Shown: piece by piece, positions 32,941-44,231 of the stretch | Layout of the letters: each line of letters opens with the position of its first letter | Position numbering within the stretch: the stretch's first letter is position 1 | NCBI RefSeq assembly: GCF_026745355.1 | Contig: NC_079207.1 | Coordinates: 15,710,650-15,774,649 of the forward strand | DNA length: 64,000 nucleotides | Source: Beta vulgaris subsp. vulgaris | Lineage: Eukaryota; Streptophyta; Magnoliopsida; Caryophyllales; Amaranthaceae | Reading direction: 5' to 3' | Made by a program: the position numbers and the translations under genes | Notes under the pieces: model-generated | The model's input: the letters and a program-made list of their open reading frames with translations, nothing else | The model's database searches: none | Told to the model about the DNA's origin: nothing

Positions 32941-34890
32941 ATGGCTTCTCATTCATTCATTTATGGCCTCTGTTTCTCTCTGTTCTACTTCCCCTGTTTG
33001 ATCACATCCCAGCAACCTTATACTCAAAACAATTGTCGTCGATCTGGCAACATCTCTGCTGTTCTTGGGTACAACTGCAATGGTCTGAATCGGTCTTGCC
33101 AATCGTTTCTCATCTACCGGGCTCAGCCTCCCTATAACAGTGTCTCCTCCATCGCCTCTCTTTTTTCTGCCAATGCATCTCAGATTTCTGCAATCAATAA
33201 CAACATTACGGAAAACATGGCCTTGGCAACAAACACTAAGGTTATCATCCCTGTGACATGTTCCTGTGCTGGTAGATTCTACCAAACCAACACCACTTAT
33301 GTTGTTAAACCTCATGAAAATTACTACATGATAGCTAACAATACCTTTGAAGGTTTAACTACTTGCTACGCCATTCGAACTCAGAAACTCAGTCCCAATG
33401 TCGTAAACATATACGCTATGGAACAGCTCACTATACCTCTAAGGTGTGCCTGCCCTACAAAGAAGCAAGTCAACCAGGGGATTAGGTACCTTATGAGCTA
33501 TGTCATCCAACCAGGCAACAATATTGGGACTGTTGCTACGTATTTTGGAGCTGATGTTGGACAAACTCTTGATGCCAATGAGAAATCCGAGCAGGACTCT
33601 CTTATCCAACCTTTTACAACCCTTCTCATTCCACTACGAAACCCACCAAATGGTTCTCGTTTGTCTTATCCTCCTTACGTACCACCTCCACCATCGCCTC
33701 CACCATCTTTGCCTCCCACGGAAGCAACATCACCATTGTTGTCTAGTGGGAGTTCGAATAAGAAATGGGTTTATTTCGGGGTAGGGGCGGTTGCAGGGAG
33801 TGCATTTGTTGCAGTGTTAGCGATCATTTTTTTCTTCATGTTTGCGAGGACAGGTATGAGGAAGAAAACTGATCTAGTTGTGTCATCCCAAAGCCGCGAA
33901 GCACAAGAAAAGGCTCTTGTGAAGCAGCCACCAGAGAAAGAATATTTGGAGTTTCTTGAGAGTATATCTAGAATAGCTTCCCTGAAAGTATACAGTTTCG
34001 ACGACTTGCAGGCAGCAACAGAGAATTTCAGCTCTGATCATTGGATCAAAGGCTCAGTGTACAAGGGAAGTATTAATGGTGATCAGGTCGTCGTCAAGAA
34101 GATGGACCGAGATGTTAGCAAAGAGATTAGTCTACTAAACAAGGTTAACCATTTTAACCTCATCAAATTTCTGGGGGTATGCTTTGATGACGGGGTTTGG
34201 TACTTCGTTTATGAATATGCAGAAAATGGACCATTGAGTGATTGGATCTACCAAGACAATCCTGATGGCAAAACCTTGAGTTGGGGTAAGAGAATGCAGG
34301 TGGCTTGCGATGTTGCTACCGGGTTGAACTATCTGCATAGCTATACAAGCCCGCCACACGTGCACAAGGATATAAGGGGAAGCAATGTTTTTCTTAATAA
34401 TGAGTTCAGGGCAAAAATTGCCAAATTTGGGCTCTCAAGACCAGTTAGAGGGAATGATGGTCAATTTACATTAACAAAACATATTGTGGGGACTAAGGGT
34501 TATCTAGCTCCCGAGTATTTGGAGAATGGAGTAGTCTCCCCAATGCTTGACGTTTATGCTTTTGGTGTTCTGCTGTTAGAGATGCTAACAGGGAAAGATG
34601 TTGCTTGCCTCTATGAAGGTGTTAAGGTTCACTTATCGGAGATCTTAGGCCCTGTGCTGAGCGAGAAAGATGGATTTTCGAGCTTGAAAGAATTTATTGA
34701 TTCTTCTCTGGGGGATGATTATCCTGCTGATATTGCATACTCTATGCTCATGCTAGTTGATCATTGCTTGAGAAAAGATCCAGGAAGTCGCCCTTTTATG
34801 GATGAAATCGTTCAAATTCTGTCAAGATCATTGACCACCTCACTTATCTGGAAATCCAGCACTTCTGTTAGTATCTCAAGTTCAGAATAA
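32941..34890 (+). CDS. LYK4/5: LysM receptor-like pseudokinase, LYK4/LYK5 type (array gene 1)
   Basis: Single exon, 649 aa. The ATG at 32941 gives MASHSF and a clean signal peptide (1-25), so it is preferred over upstream in-frame non-ATG codons. The ectodomain (26-275) has three LysM-like blocks separated by CSC (108-110) and CAC (169-171), with many N-glycosylation sites. A Pro-rich linker (244-262) and one TM helix (276-302) follow. The kinase-like domain spans about 365-630. The Gly-loop is degenerate (GSVYKG), Lys386 and Glu395 are kept, the HRD site is HKD (475-477), but the DFG site is KFG (495-497). APE is intact at 523-525. LYK4/LYK5 proteins bind chitin and work with the active kinase CERK1. 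This protein is likely an inactive co-receptor at the plasma membrane. Intronless structure fits the clade. Orthology to LYK4 versus LYK5 is not resolved. Confidence 0.9.
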   Translation: MASHSFIYGLCFSLFYFPCLITSQQPYTQNNCRRSGNISAVLGYNCNGLNRSCQSFLIYRAQPPYNSVSSIASLFSANASQISAINNNITENMALATNTKVIIPVTCSCAGRFYQTNTTYVVKPHENYYMIANNTFEGLTTCYAIRTQKLSPNVVNIYAMEQLTIPLRCACPTKKQVNQGIRYLMSYVIQPGNNIGTVATYFGADVGQTLDANEKSEQDSLIQPFTTLLIPLRNPPNGSRLSYPPYVPPPPSPPPSLPPTEATSPLLSSGSSNKKWVYFGVGAVAGSAFVAVLAIIFFFMFARTGMRKKTDLVVSSQSREAQEKALVKQPPEKEYLEFLESISRIASLKVYSFDDLQAATENFSSDHWIKGSVYKGSINGDQVVVKKMDRDVSKEISLLNKVNHFNLIKFLGVCFDDGVWYFVYEYAENGPLSDWIYQDNPDGKTLSWGKRMQVACDVATGLNYLHSYTSPPHVHKDIRGSNVFLNNEFRAKIAKFGLSRPVRGNDGQFTLTKHIVGTKGYLAPEYLENGVVSPMLDVYAFGVLLLEMLTGKDVACLYEGVKVHLSEILGPVLSEKDGFSSLKEFIDSSLGDDYPADIAYSMLMLVDHCLRKDPGSRPFMDEIVQILSRSLTTSLIWKSSTSVSISSSE

Positions 34891-35742
34891 TGTTAGGACT
34901 AGTTTTATTTAGTAGCTGTTTCGTGATGCCAATTTTTGTTCTTCACCTGCTTTAAGCTATCCACACAATTCCTGTTTTTCTTTTCCTTTGTGAATTTGTG
35001 ACATATTTCTGTCTCAAGTTCATAATAATCTGTGACTGGTAACATTTATCTTTAGCTACAAACATAATTGTTGATATATGTAGATTAGGGAGTTTCTGAT
35101 TAAAGTTCATTAGAGAATTGAATTGACTGGCCTTGCTGTTTAAGTTCAATAAGCTTCCGAATTCTTGAAATCATATAGGATATGAAAGAATGTCATATCT
35201 AATGTATGGTAATCACATTACAATATTCATGTCTACTTGGACAAGCTAACTCTGTTCAAAGCATCTTTTGTTTTGTGACATATTATACTTTTGTTTGTAG
35301 ATTTGGACAAGTTTTAACTCTATTTAAATTAGATAGCATCTAGGTCTGTTAAACGTTTGACTTATTAGCTTGCTTGAACAAAGTTTCTGAATCAACTTGA
35401 GGGTTTCTAAACCTTAAATCTCACTACATTTAATCAGGTAGTAGATTACCCATTACTAATAAATCATTAAAATATAATTGTTAATTTTGAATTGAATTCG
35501 ATGCTATAATAAATCCTATTAGTAGTGAGTAGTTTACCCATTGAATCAACCAAGTTTTACCTCTACAACATAGGAAACTTGATGTTACTCTAATTCACCT
35601 CTCACGTTTGTTAAAGCATGGCTTTATCCCATAATAGCTTTAATTAAATTCTAATAGAAGTAATGAAAACTTGGTATGTATGTATATTAGTATATGTATA
35701 CTGATTATATTTGTTTGTTACCGTATATAGTAACAAATATAA
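34891..35742. other. intergenic DNA between LysM genes 1 and 2 (left part)
   Basis: Gene 1 3' UTR and AT-rich spacer. No further gene. Confidence 0.4.
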
Positions 35743-35938
35743 GAATTGGGATTGGCTCAAGTGGTGAGCTTAACCATCTTCTCTAACAAGGTCTAGAGTT
35801 CAATTTCTACCTCAAGCATTTGCTTGGGATTTAAGGGGGAGGGGGATTAGGGGTGTGTGAATGGGTCTCTGAATAGGAGCCCTGTGCAAGGGCAGCTAGA
35901 AGAATCCTTCTTACCAACTTTTTTTAAAAAAAAATATC
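35743..35938 (+). mobile_element. tRNA-derived SINE, 196 bp
   Basis: A perfect 14-bp duplication AGTAACAAATATAA flanks it (35729-35742, 35939-35952). The 5' part has an A-box-like ggctcaagtggtgag and a B-box-like ggtctagagttcaattt. The 3' part ends ccttcttaccaac with a T run and an A-rich tail. Confidence 0.88.
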
Positions 35939-35952
35939 AGTAACAAATATAA

Positions 35953-36560
35953 TCCTAGCCTGATGGAAAGCCGTGCTTTGACTAGCCTGATTTGATCTAT
36001 CTGAGCCTCATTAATTATGACGTTCATTAATTGTCTGGTACTAGTATTCATTACATGATATCCTATTCAATGAAATGCGCTTTTGAGTTTTGAGTAAGGA
36101 AACGGATGAATGTCTTTAGTCTTAATCCTCTGAAGTGTATTTTTAAAAAAATTAAATTGTAGTTTATCAGGTTACACTAATTGAAGATTTAAACATATTG
36201 ATTTCTAATTTAGTCAATCTGACAATTTCACAGATCAACCAATTGACTTCCTAGATTTCTTCCTCCATTATTCTTCATCTACAAGCTACAGTTTTCTTTC
36301 TATTGCTAGAGACAAATGTTCCTGCAGTTTTTCCAGGATGGTTCTAAACATATTTTGGCAAATTTGTGATCTTTTCGAATTAAGTATAGATCTCTATCAA
36401 AATTTAAGGCTACCTCCGTCTAGATTTAGTTATGTGTTATGACATAACTAATTCAATTCAATTGATCAACATTTTTTTTCAGGGGATTTAATTGATCAAC
36501 ATGATAGTATTGATCTAAACTTTAAATAGTATTTTTTAGAAGTACAAATATGGTTTGAAC
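35953..36560. other. AT-rich spacer
   Basis: No recognisable feature. Confidence 0.35.
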
Positions 36561-37033
36561 TAAGGGTGATAATGAGCCTCACCTATTTGTGAACACTTCG
36601 AGCTCGACTTAGTCAAAATTCGGTCAACGCTGGGCTGGGCTGGTTGAGTTCGAGTTCAACTCGAGACCTTAACTACCCAAGCTGAATTATGATAAGCTCG
36701 ACTCGAAAAACGCGTGAACAAGCTCGATTACTTTTTTATCATATTGAAATATTGTATTAAGTATGTATAAATAAATATATATATTTGTTCTATTTATATC
36801 ACAATAGTAAGGTAATAGTTTTATTATATAAAAAAATGCACAAAGAAGACGAGTAAATTAAAGATAAAAATAGGTCAATATTGTTCGTGAACAGCTTGAT
36901 AATGGCTCGGTCAAATCTTAGCTTGATCACAACTCAGTTTCTCAAGTTTTCGGCTCGAGTTCAAATAAACTTAAATGAACACAAGCCAAGCTAACAAGAG
37001 ACTCGGGCTCGGCTCGACCTATAAGCACCCATA
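36561..37033. mobile_element. non-autonomous hAT element, 473 bp
   Basis: A perfect 8-bp duplication GTTTGAAC flanks it (36553-36560, 37034-37041). The ends TAAGGGTGATAATGAG and (reverse) TATGGGTGCTTATAGG are imperfect inverted repeats. Subterminal GCTCGACTCGA / CGAGCCGAGC words are dense. No transposase. Confidence 0.85.
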
Positions 37034-37127
37034 GTTTGAACATTCAAACAGCATAAATCATGAGGATCTACTAGGTTCCTCTCTTCCTTATATTTATTTA
37101 TTTGGGGTGGGCATCTACTAGTTCATA

Positions 37128-37386
37128 CTACCTCCGTTTCTTTTTAATTGTTACACTTACACTTTTTACGCATGCCGATGCACTACTTTAAGCCTTTATA
37201 TCTCTAATTTTGTATTTGTAAAAAATATAAACACTACAAATTAATAAAATACATACTAATACGAATCTAACAAGATCCCACATGACTATGTTTTTATTCA
37301 CGTATAAATCACAAACGAGGGTCAAAGTGCAATTTGTGAATAGTGTAAAATGTCAAAGTGTAACAATTAAAAAGAAACGGAGGTAG
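37128..37386. mobile_element. Stowaway MITE, 259 bp, upstream of LysM gene 2
   Basis: Ends CTACCTCCGTTTCTTTTTAA and its exact reverse partner, followed in both by TTGTTACACTT, give TIRs of about 31 bp. TA flanks on each side. The same family occurs at 48822. The right end lies 357 bp before the ATG of gene 2. Confidence 0.93.
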
Positions 37387-37490
37387 TACTTCATAGCAAT
37401 TCTCTAATATTTATTAATCTTATCACTATATCATCCTATTATCTTGCATCACAAGAATATCTTTACAAATCCCAGTTATGTAGTTGAACA

Positions 37491-37683
37491 TTGACTTCAA
37501 ATCAACTCCCTATACCCGTATCTTTTTTTTAAAGAGTTTTGGTATGAAAATTAATGGTCAATCTAGCAATTATCTTAGCTTCCCTACATGAAACCTCTCC
37601 TAGAATGGCTTTGAATAACATTTTAAAATGATTGAAGTTGCTATCAATCACAATACATTATTTCAAAAAGTTCACTATATAAT
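37491..37683 (+). promoter_or_regulatory. promoter region of LysM gene 2 (W-box core and TATA)
   Basis: TTGACT at 37491-37496 and a TATATAAT box at 37676-37683. The 70 bp around the TATA box (gaagttgctatcaatcacaa...) is repeated before genes 3 and, less well, 4 and 1. Confidence 0.5.
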
Positions 37684-37742
37684 CATACCAGTTTTCCCAC
37701 ATCTATCTGGATCACCTTCACCATCCCACCACCCCTCTGCCT

Positions 37743-39703
37743 ATGGCATCTCATTCATTAAGTTACGCCACTTTTGCTCTCTCCTTCATTTACTTCCCTT
37801 ACTTGATCATATCTCAGCAGCCTTATGGTGATAGTAATTGTCCTGTATATAACAATGCATCTACTGCTTTAGGGTACACTTGTAATGGTGTGAACACAAC
37901 TTGCCAATCTTTCCTCATTTATAGAACACAGCCTCCCCTCCCTACAACACTATCTCCTCCATTGCCTCCCTTTTATCAGCCAATGCATCTCAGATTTCAG
38001 CGATCAACAACAACATCTCAGAAACTATGGCCTTAGCAACGAATACGGAGGTGATTGTCCCTGTGATGTGCTCCTGTTCAGGTAGATTCTACCAAGCCAA
38101 TGCCACTCATGTTGTTCGAGCCACTGAAAATTACTACGTGATAACTAATATCTTTGGAAGTTTGACAACTTGCAATGCTATTCAGATTCAGAAAACCAGT
38201 CCAAATATAATAAATGTATATCCTAATGAAAGGCTTACTATACCTCTAAGGTGTGCCTGTCCTACGACGAGGCAACTCAACGAGGGGATTAGGTACCTAA
38301 TGACCTTTGTGGTCCAATCAGGGGATGCTTTTTGGACTATTGCTGACAAGTTTGGTGCTAATTTTGGGCAAACGCTCGAAGCCAATGAAAAATCTGAGGA
38401 GGACTCTGTTATTCAACCTTCCACAACCCTTCTTGTTCCACTACAGAACCCACCAAATGGCTCTCAAATGGTGTATCCTCCTTATGTACCACCCCCGCCA
38501 TCATCTCCACCGTCCCTCCCTCCTACAACTACCCCATCACCACCATCATCTAATGTGAGTTCAAGTAGGAGATGGGCTTATTTCGGGGTAGGGGTGGTTG
38601 CAGGCGGTGCATTTGTTGCAGTTGCAGGAATCATTCTCTTTTTTGTGTTTCTAAGGGCGAGTATGAGGCAGAAAAGCGATCCAATTCTGTCATCTCAAAA
38701 CTTTGAAGCAAAAGAAAAGGCTCTTGTAATTGAAAAGCAAGAGACTGAGACTGAATCCCTAGAGTTTCTTGAGAGCATATCTAAGATAGCTTCCCTCAAA
38801 GTATATAGTTTCAAGGACTTACAGATTGCGACAGAGGATTTCAGCTCCGATCATTGGATTAAAGGGTCGGTATACAAGGGAAATGTTAATGGTGATGAGG
38901 TGGCTATCAAGAAGATGAATGGGGATGTCAGCAAAGAGATCAGTGTACTAAACAAGATCAACCATTTTAACCTCGTCAGGTTATTGGGAGTTTGCTTCGA
39001 GGATGGGGTTTGGTACTTTGTTTATGAATTTGCAGGTAATGGAGCTTTGAGCGAGTGGATCAATGAAGACAAAGCCGATGGAAAAACCTTGAGTTGGGGA
39101 AAGAGAATGCAAATAGCTTGTGATGTTGCTACCGGGCTGAACTATCTTCATAGCTATACAAACCCACCACATGTTCACAAGGACATAAAGAGCAGCAATG
39201 TTTTTCTAGATAAGGAGTTCAGGGCAAAAATTGCCAAATTTGGGCTGTCAAGGCCAGTTAGAGGGAATGATGGCCAATTTACATTAACAAAGCATATTGT
39301 GGGGACAAAGGGTTATTTGGCTCCTGAGTATTTGGAGAACGGAATAGTCTCTCCCATGCTTGATGTTTATGCATTTGGTGTTCTGTTGCTAGAGATGTTA
39401 ACTGGTAAAGATGTTGCTTATCTTTATGAAGGGGTTAATGTAAGCTTATCAGAGATTTTAGGCCCGATGTTGACTAATGAAGATGGGATTTCGAACATGA
39501 AGGAATTTGTAGATACTTCACTTGCGGATGATTATCCTGTTGATATAGCGTATTCTATGCTCGTATTAGTTGATCGTTGTTTGAGAAAAGACCCGGGTAG
39601 TCGCCCTACTATGGATGAAGTCCTGCAGATTGTGTCGAAAACTTTGACGACCTCACTTATCTGGGGATCTAGTACTTCTGCTAGTATCTCAAGTTCAGCA
39701 TAA
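37743..39703 (+). pseudogene. LYK4/5: LysM receptor-like pseudokinase, LYK4/LYK5 type, frameshifted (array gene 2)
   Basis: The ATG at 37743 opens a normal start (MASHSLSYATF, signal peptide, first LysM) but the frame is lost at 37933-37942, where CTCCC is present twice. Genes 1, 3 and 4 have a single copy there. The original frame ends at 38036 after 97 codons. The correct frame then runs intact from 38027 to 39703 (558 codons): second and third LysM parts with CSC and CAC, Pro-rich linker, TM helix, and a kinase-like domain with GSVYKG, VAIKKM, HKD and KFG. Apart from this 5-bp duplication the gene looks intact, so the break is young or a sequencing error. An internal start at 38027 would give a protein without signal peptide and LysM1. 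Retained coding quality may also mean a segregating null allele. Confidence 0.85.
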
Positions 39704-40103
39704 TCTTGAGACTAGTTACATCACTTATATATAGCACTTAGTAGTTAGTTTTAAGTTTTTGCCTAATTCTCTTATTCACCTGTTTGAAGCTATCCACTGT
39801 GATTCCCCAATTTTATTTTTCTTTTCTTAAACGTGGTGAATTTGTGACATGTTTTTTTAAAAGGAAGGACTTGTGATTTGTGAACATATCTTGCGAGAAC
39901 TTCCATGAAATTCTGTAGTATTTGTTAGAAGGAAGTTTGCAAGTTGTATGAATTGGATTCTGAAACTTTGTTACCAATTTGTAATAGTTGGTGATTAGGC
40001 GTGATGCATGAAATTATCATTTGTGGACTTTTATGTATCACACAAGTTTTCCTTGTACGTTCTTACTAAAATTTTATGTTCAAAATCACTTTTTATATAA
40101 AAA
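39704..40103. other. 3' flank of LysM gene 2
   Basis: 3' UTR and AT-rich DNA. Confidence 0.4.
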
Positions 40104-40432
40104 CTAGTATTTGGGCCCGGGCAATGCCTCGGATAGTTAAATAAGTCATCTTATGCTCATTTAAAAAATTCATCTCATTCATTATATGGATTTCAAAAGT
40201 TTTCCATTCATATATCATCATTAATTTTGATTGAAAAAGCAATAATTGGTATAGTGGAGTAATGGTTGGATCTCTTTCTTTCATACTTGAGGTTGTGCGT
40301 TTGAATCTTCATGTCAATAATCTTTTTTTAATATATGAGAAAGACGTGGATAAAAAATTATTGAATGAGGGATGGTGACATGTGGCAATTGGCACATATA
40401 CGTTGTTAGGAACGCTTTTTAAGATTTCAAGT
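40104..40432 (-). mobile_element. Helitron-like remnant
   Basis: On the minus strand the terminal text is CCGAGGCATTGCCCGGGCCC, a GC-rich dyad, then AAATA and CTAG, followed by T. This is the hairpin plus CTRR end typical of plant Helitrons. The other end (near 40432, aggaacgctttttaag) resembles the 5' end of the copy at 50684-51206 but has decayed. Confidence 0.5.
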
Positions 40433-41771
40433 CTTCAATGAGCAGTTTATTAATCATAACATAGATAACGCCTAGTTACTACTTACTATACATTTTGTAT
40501 AGGTAGATAAGATATATACATTTACTAATCTTGGTTAAAATGACATATATGTAGATCATGGGAACTTAGCAGGGAATTTCTGATAAAAGTGGGAGAATTG
40601 ACTTGACTGTCCTGTTCTTCAATTATTTTTTTAGGATGGTTGTTAAGTATAATGTAAGTTTCTGAACTCTTGAAATCAGATAATATATAGAAATAAACAT
40701 GTCCTTGGACCTTGCTTATGTATGTTTATCTTATTATTATAATTATATATAGTTGAACAAGCTATCTGAATTCCGAATACCATATGTAATGACATAACGT
40801 GACATAGTATTATGCTTTTGTTTGTGTAGTTGGATAAGCTTAGAAGCATGTAGATGACAAAGGTTTGACTGTTAGCTCGCATAAAGTTTCTGGATCAACA
40901 TCAGGGTTGTTAAACCTTATTTAAAATGAGTTAATTAGGTACTAAGTACTAGGTAGTAGATACTAGGGTACTAGGTAGTGCAAGTTTGAAAATCTTATTT
41001 CTAAGACTTGGGAAATTAAACTTGATGTTACATACTTCATGGAGTGATTACGAAGTCACCTATTAGCATATTGGCATTAAGTAATTGATTCTTATACTTC
41101 CTCAGTGTGATTAACTTGTAACATTTTAAGTTACTCGATCAACTTGATAATTTATTTTGTAACAGAGCATTAGAAACTCTTTTTCCTCATGTATCATTTT
41201 ACTTTTTACTCTTTTACTTCAATTGGATAAGGGTACTATATATATACTTCTTCATTATGTAAGTAGTTATCAAGAAGTATAGTGTTAGTTTGAAGTTTCT
41301 TTGTGTTTTTTGTCTTTAAACAAAGTATTATCGTAATTGGGATGAAAAACTTTTAATTCTTCATTAACAAAATTTGGAGTTAAAGTGTAAAGGCTATTCA
41401 AATCTAAGAACTCGTTTATATATAGTCTTATGCCTCCATCCCTTACCCTTATCCCCGAGAAGAAATAGAGTGCTGGAGTAGTTGTTACATATTTGCTAGA
41501 AGTACAACTAAATTATAAAATGACAATTTGTTTTGTACATTCCAACAACATGAGTGAAATGCATTTACTAGGTCTTTTTCTTTAAAAAATTGTGTGAGAC
41601 GGTGGATCGGGATCATCTACTACTGTAAACTTCATAGTATTTTTCTTAAATTGTTTAGCTTATCATACATGTCATCCCATTACCTTGCATCACAAGAATA
41701 TCATTACAAATCTCCCTTATATAGTTGAACATTGACTTCTACAGAACCCCCATCACCCAATACCCCTATCA
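40433..41771. other. intergenic DNA and distal promoter of LysM gene 3
   Basis: AT-rich. The part 41659-41738 (ttgcatcacaagaatat..., ending attgacttc) is the duplicated upstream block shared with gene 2, with TTGACT at 41732-41737. Confidence 0.45.
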
Positions 41772-42090
41772 TCTATACTAATATATTAAAGACGTGATTA
41801 ACAAATATGTAAGTCACGTGACACTTCTCTTATTAGGCATATATTAGTAATCCAAATAAATATTTTTTCTTTAGATATATGAATTCTCTCCTATAAATCT
41901 CTCTGTCTTCTCCAATTTCCTTTTTTTATATCACCTTTCATAATGAATTTTTCTCACTCAATCTTTTTGTGCTACTTTCTTTGTGTGTGTAAACATTTTG
42001 ATCTCTCAGTCTGTTATATGTGACTATGTCAGTTTTCATCAACCATCTTTCAACATTTGAATCGTCCTATCATTCTTTTTCCTTGTGTTT
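41772..42090 (+). mobile_element. Helitron-like insertion in the gene 3 promoter
   Basis: It begins TCTATACTAATATATTAAAG after an A, the 5' type seen in the copy at 51206. The gene 2 promoter lacks this stretch: there, the W-box block and the 'ggtcaa(t/g)ctagca' block are about 100 bp apart, and here about 380 bp. No CTRR hairpin end is clear, so the right border is by comparison only. Confidence 0.5.
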
Positions 42091-42216
42091 TTTAATTGGA
42101 TGACCATGGTCAAGCTAGCAAACCCGTAGCTTTCCTATCCTAGACTGCCTTGCACGAAGAAATCTTTTATGATAATTGAAGTTGTTATCAATCACAATAC
42201 ATAATTTCATAAAGTT

Positions 42217-42226
42217 TACTATATAT
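42217..42226 (+). promoter_or_regulatory. TATA box of LysM gene 3
   Basis: tactatatat lies about 65 bp before the ATG, in the same place as the TATA boxes of genes 2 and 4, within the shared core promoter block. Confidence 0.55.
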
Positions 42227-42284
42227 TCTTACCATGTTTCCCTCCTCTTATACTATCTTCCTTAAAAAGCCAATTCCATTGTAA

Positions 42285-44231
42285 ATGGCGTTTCAGTCAT
42301 TGACTTACACCAACTTTATTCTCTTCTTGATTTACTTCTCTAGCTTGATCACAGCCCAACAGCCTTATGGTAATGATAGTTGCCCTGCATCAAATAATGC
42401 CACTTCTGCTCTTGGGTATGACTGTAATGGTGTAAACACAACTTGCCAATCTTTTCTCCTTTACAGAACCCGGCCTCCCTACAATACCATCTCTTCCATT
42501 GCTTCCCTTTTATCCGCCAACGCATCTGAGGTGTCCGCCATCAACAACAACATCTCGGAAAGCATGGCCTTGGCGACAAACACGCGGGTTCTTGTTCCTG
42601 TTACGTGCTCGTGTTCAGGTAGTTTCTACCAAGCCAATGCCACTCATGTTGTTCAAGCTCATGAAAATTACTACGTGATAAATAACGACATCTTTGGGAG
42701 TTTGACTACTTGCAATGCTATCCGGACTCAAAAAACCAGTCCAAATATATTAAATATATTCCCTAATGAGAGGCTTACTATACCTCTAAGGTGTGCTTGT
42801 CCTACAGAGACCCAACTTAGCGCGGGGATCAGGTACCTTTTGACCTTTGTGATCCTACCAGGCCATAGTATTGGGCGTATTGCTGATGATTTTGGAGCTA
42901 ATTTGGAGCAAACATTTGAGGCTAATGAAAAATCTGAGAATGACTCTATAATTCAACCTTTAACAACCCTTCTTATTCCACTACAAAACCCACCAAATGG
43001 CTCTCAAATGGAGTATCCTCCTTATGTACCACCTCCACTATCATCTCCACCGTCCTTGCCTCCTGCAATCACACCATCATCTAATGTGAGTTCGAGTAGG
43101 AGATGGGCTTATTTTGGGGTTGGGGTGGTTGCAGGTGGTGCATTTGTTGCAGTTGCAGGAATCATTCTCTTCTTTGTGTTTCTAAGGGAGAGTGTCAGAC
43201 AGAAAAGCGATCCAATTGTGTCATCACAAAACTTTGAAGCACACGAAAAGGCTCTTGCAATTGCAAATCAAGAGACTGAGACTGAATCTCTAGAGTTTCT
43301 TGAGAGCATATCTAAAATAGCTTCCCTGAAAGTATATAGTTTCAAGGACTTGCAGGCTGCGACAGAGAATTTCAGCTCGGATCATTGGATCAAAGGATCG
43401 GTATACAAGGGAAATGTTAATGGTGATGAGGTGGCTATCAAGAAGATGGATGGAGATGTCAGCAAAGAGATCAGTGTACTAAACAAGATCAACCATTTTA
43501 ACCTCATCAGGTTATTGGGAGTTTGCTTAGAGGATGGGGTTTGGTACTTTGTTTATGAATTTGCAGGTAATGGAGCTTTGAGCGAGTGGATCAACGAAGG
43601 CAAAGCCGATGGAAAAACCTTGAGTTGGGGAAAGAGAATGCAAATAGCTTGTGATGTTGCTACAGGGCTGAACTATCTTCATTGTTTTACAAACCCACCA
43701 CATGTTCACAAAGATATCAAGACCAGCAATGTTTTTCTAGATCAGGATTTCAGGGCAAAAATTGCCAAGTTTGGGCTCTCAAGGCCAGTTAGAGGGAATG
43801 ATGGTCAATATACATTAACAAGTCATATTGTGGGGACAAAGGGTTATTTGGCTCCTGAGTATTTGGAGAACGGAATAGTCTCTCCCATGCTTGATGTTTA
43901 TGCATTTGGTGTTCTGTTGCTAGAGATGTTAACTGGTAAAGATGTTGCTTATCTTTATGAAGGGGTTAATGTTAACTTATCAGAGGTTTTTGGCCCAGTG
44001 TTGACCGATGAAGATGGAATTTCAAACATGAAGGGATTTATAGATACTTCCCTTGGGGATGATTATCCTGCTGATATAGCATATGCAATGCTGGTATTAG
44101 TTGATCATTGCTTGAGAAAAGACCCAGGAAGTCGCCCTAGTATGGATGAAGTTGTGCAAATTGTGTCGAAAACTTTGACAACCTCACTTATCTGGGGATC
44201 TAGTACTTCTGCCAGTACCTCAAGTTCATGA
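42285..44231 (+). CDS. LYK4/5: LysM receptor-like pseudokinase, LYK4/LYK5 type (array gene 3)
   Basis: Single exon, 648 aa, ATG in aaATGG context. Layout: signal peptide 1-24 (MAFQSLTY...), three LysM-like blocks with CSC and CAC, a Pro/Ser linker, a TM helix (RRWAYFGVGVVAGGAFVAV...), juxtamembrane ESLEFLESISKIASLKVYSF, then a kinase-like domain with GSVYKG, VAIKKM, HVHKDIKTSN, AKFGLSRP and APEY. As in its paralogues the DFG Asp is Lys, so catalysis is unlikely, while the VAIK Lys and HKD Asp remain. The kinase part is very close to that of gene 2, pointing to a recent duplication or gene conversion. It probably acts at the plasma membrane in chito-oligosaccharide perception with an active partner. 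A Helitron-like insertion separates its distal and core promoter. Confidence 0.92.
   Translation: MAFQSLTYTNFILFLIYFSSLITAQQPYGNDSCPASNNATSALGYDCNGVNTTCQSFLLYRTRPPYNTISSIASLLSANASEVSAINNNISESMALATNTRVLVPVTCSCSGSFYQANATHVVQAHENYYVINNDIFGSLTTCNAIRTQKTSPNILNIFPNERLTIPLRCACPTETQLSAGIRYLLTFVILPGHSIGRIADDFGANLEQTFEANEKSENDSIIQPLTTLLIPLQNPPNGSQMEYPPYVPPPLSSPPSLPPAITPSSNVSSSRRWAYFGVGVVAGGAFVAVAGIILFFVFLRESVRQKSDPIVSSQNFEAHEKALAIANQETETESLEFLESISKIASLKVYSFKDLQAATENFSSDHWIKGSVYKGNVNGDEVAIKKMDGDVSKEISVLNKINHFNLIRLLGVCLEDGVWYFVYEFAGNGALSEWINEGKADGKTLSWGKRMQIACDVATGLNYLHCFTNPPHVHKDIKTSNVFLDQDFRAKIAKFGLSRPVRGNDGQYTLTSHIVGTKGYLAPEYLENGIVSPMLDVYAFGVLLLEMLTGKDVAYLYEGVNVNLSEVFGPVLTDEDGISNMKGFIDTSLGDDYPADIAYAMLVLVDHCLRKDPGSRPSMDEVVQIVSKTLTTSLIWGSSTSASTSSS

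Noticed and set aside
37900..38036. An intron explaining the frame change in LysM gene 2
   Set aside because: The other three copies are intronless here, no GT-AG pair fits, and a 5-bp tandem duplication explains the shift exactly.
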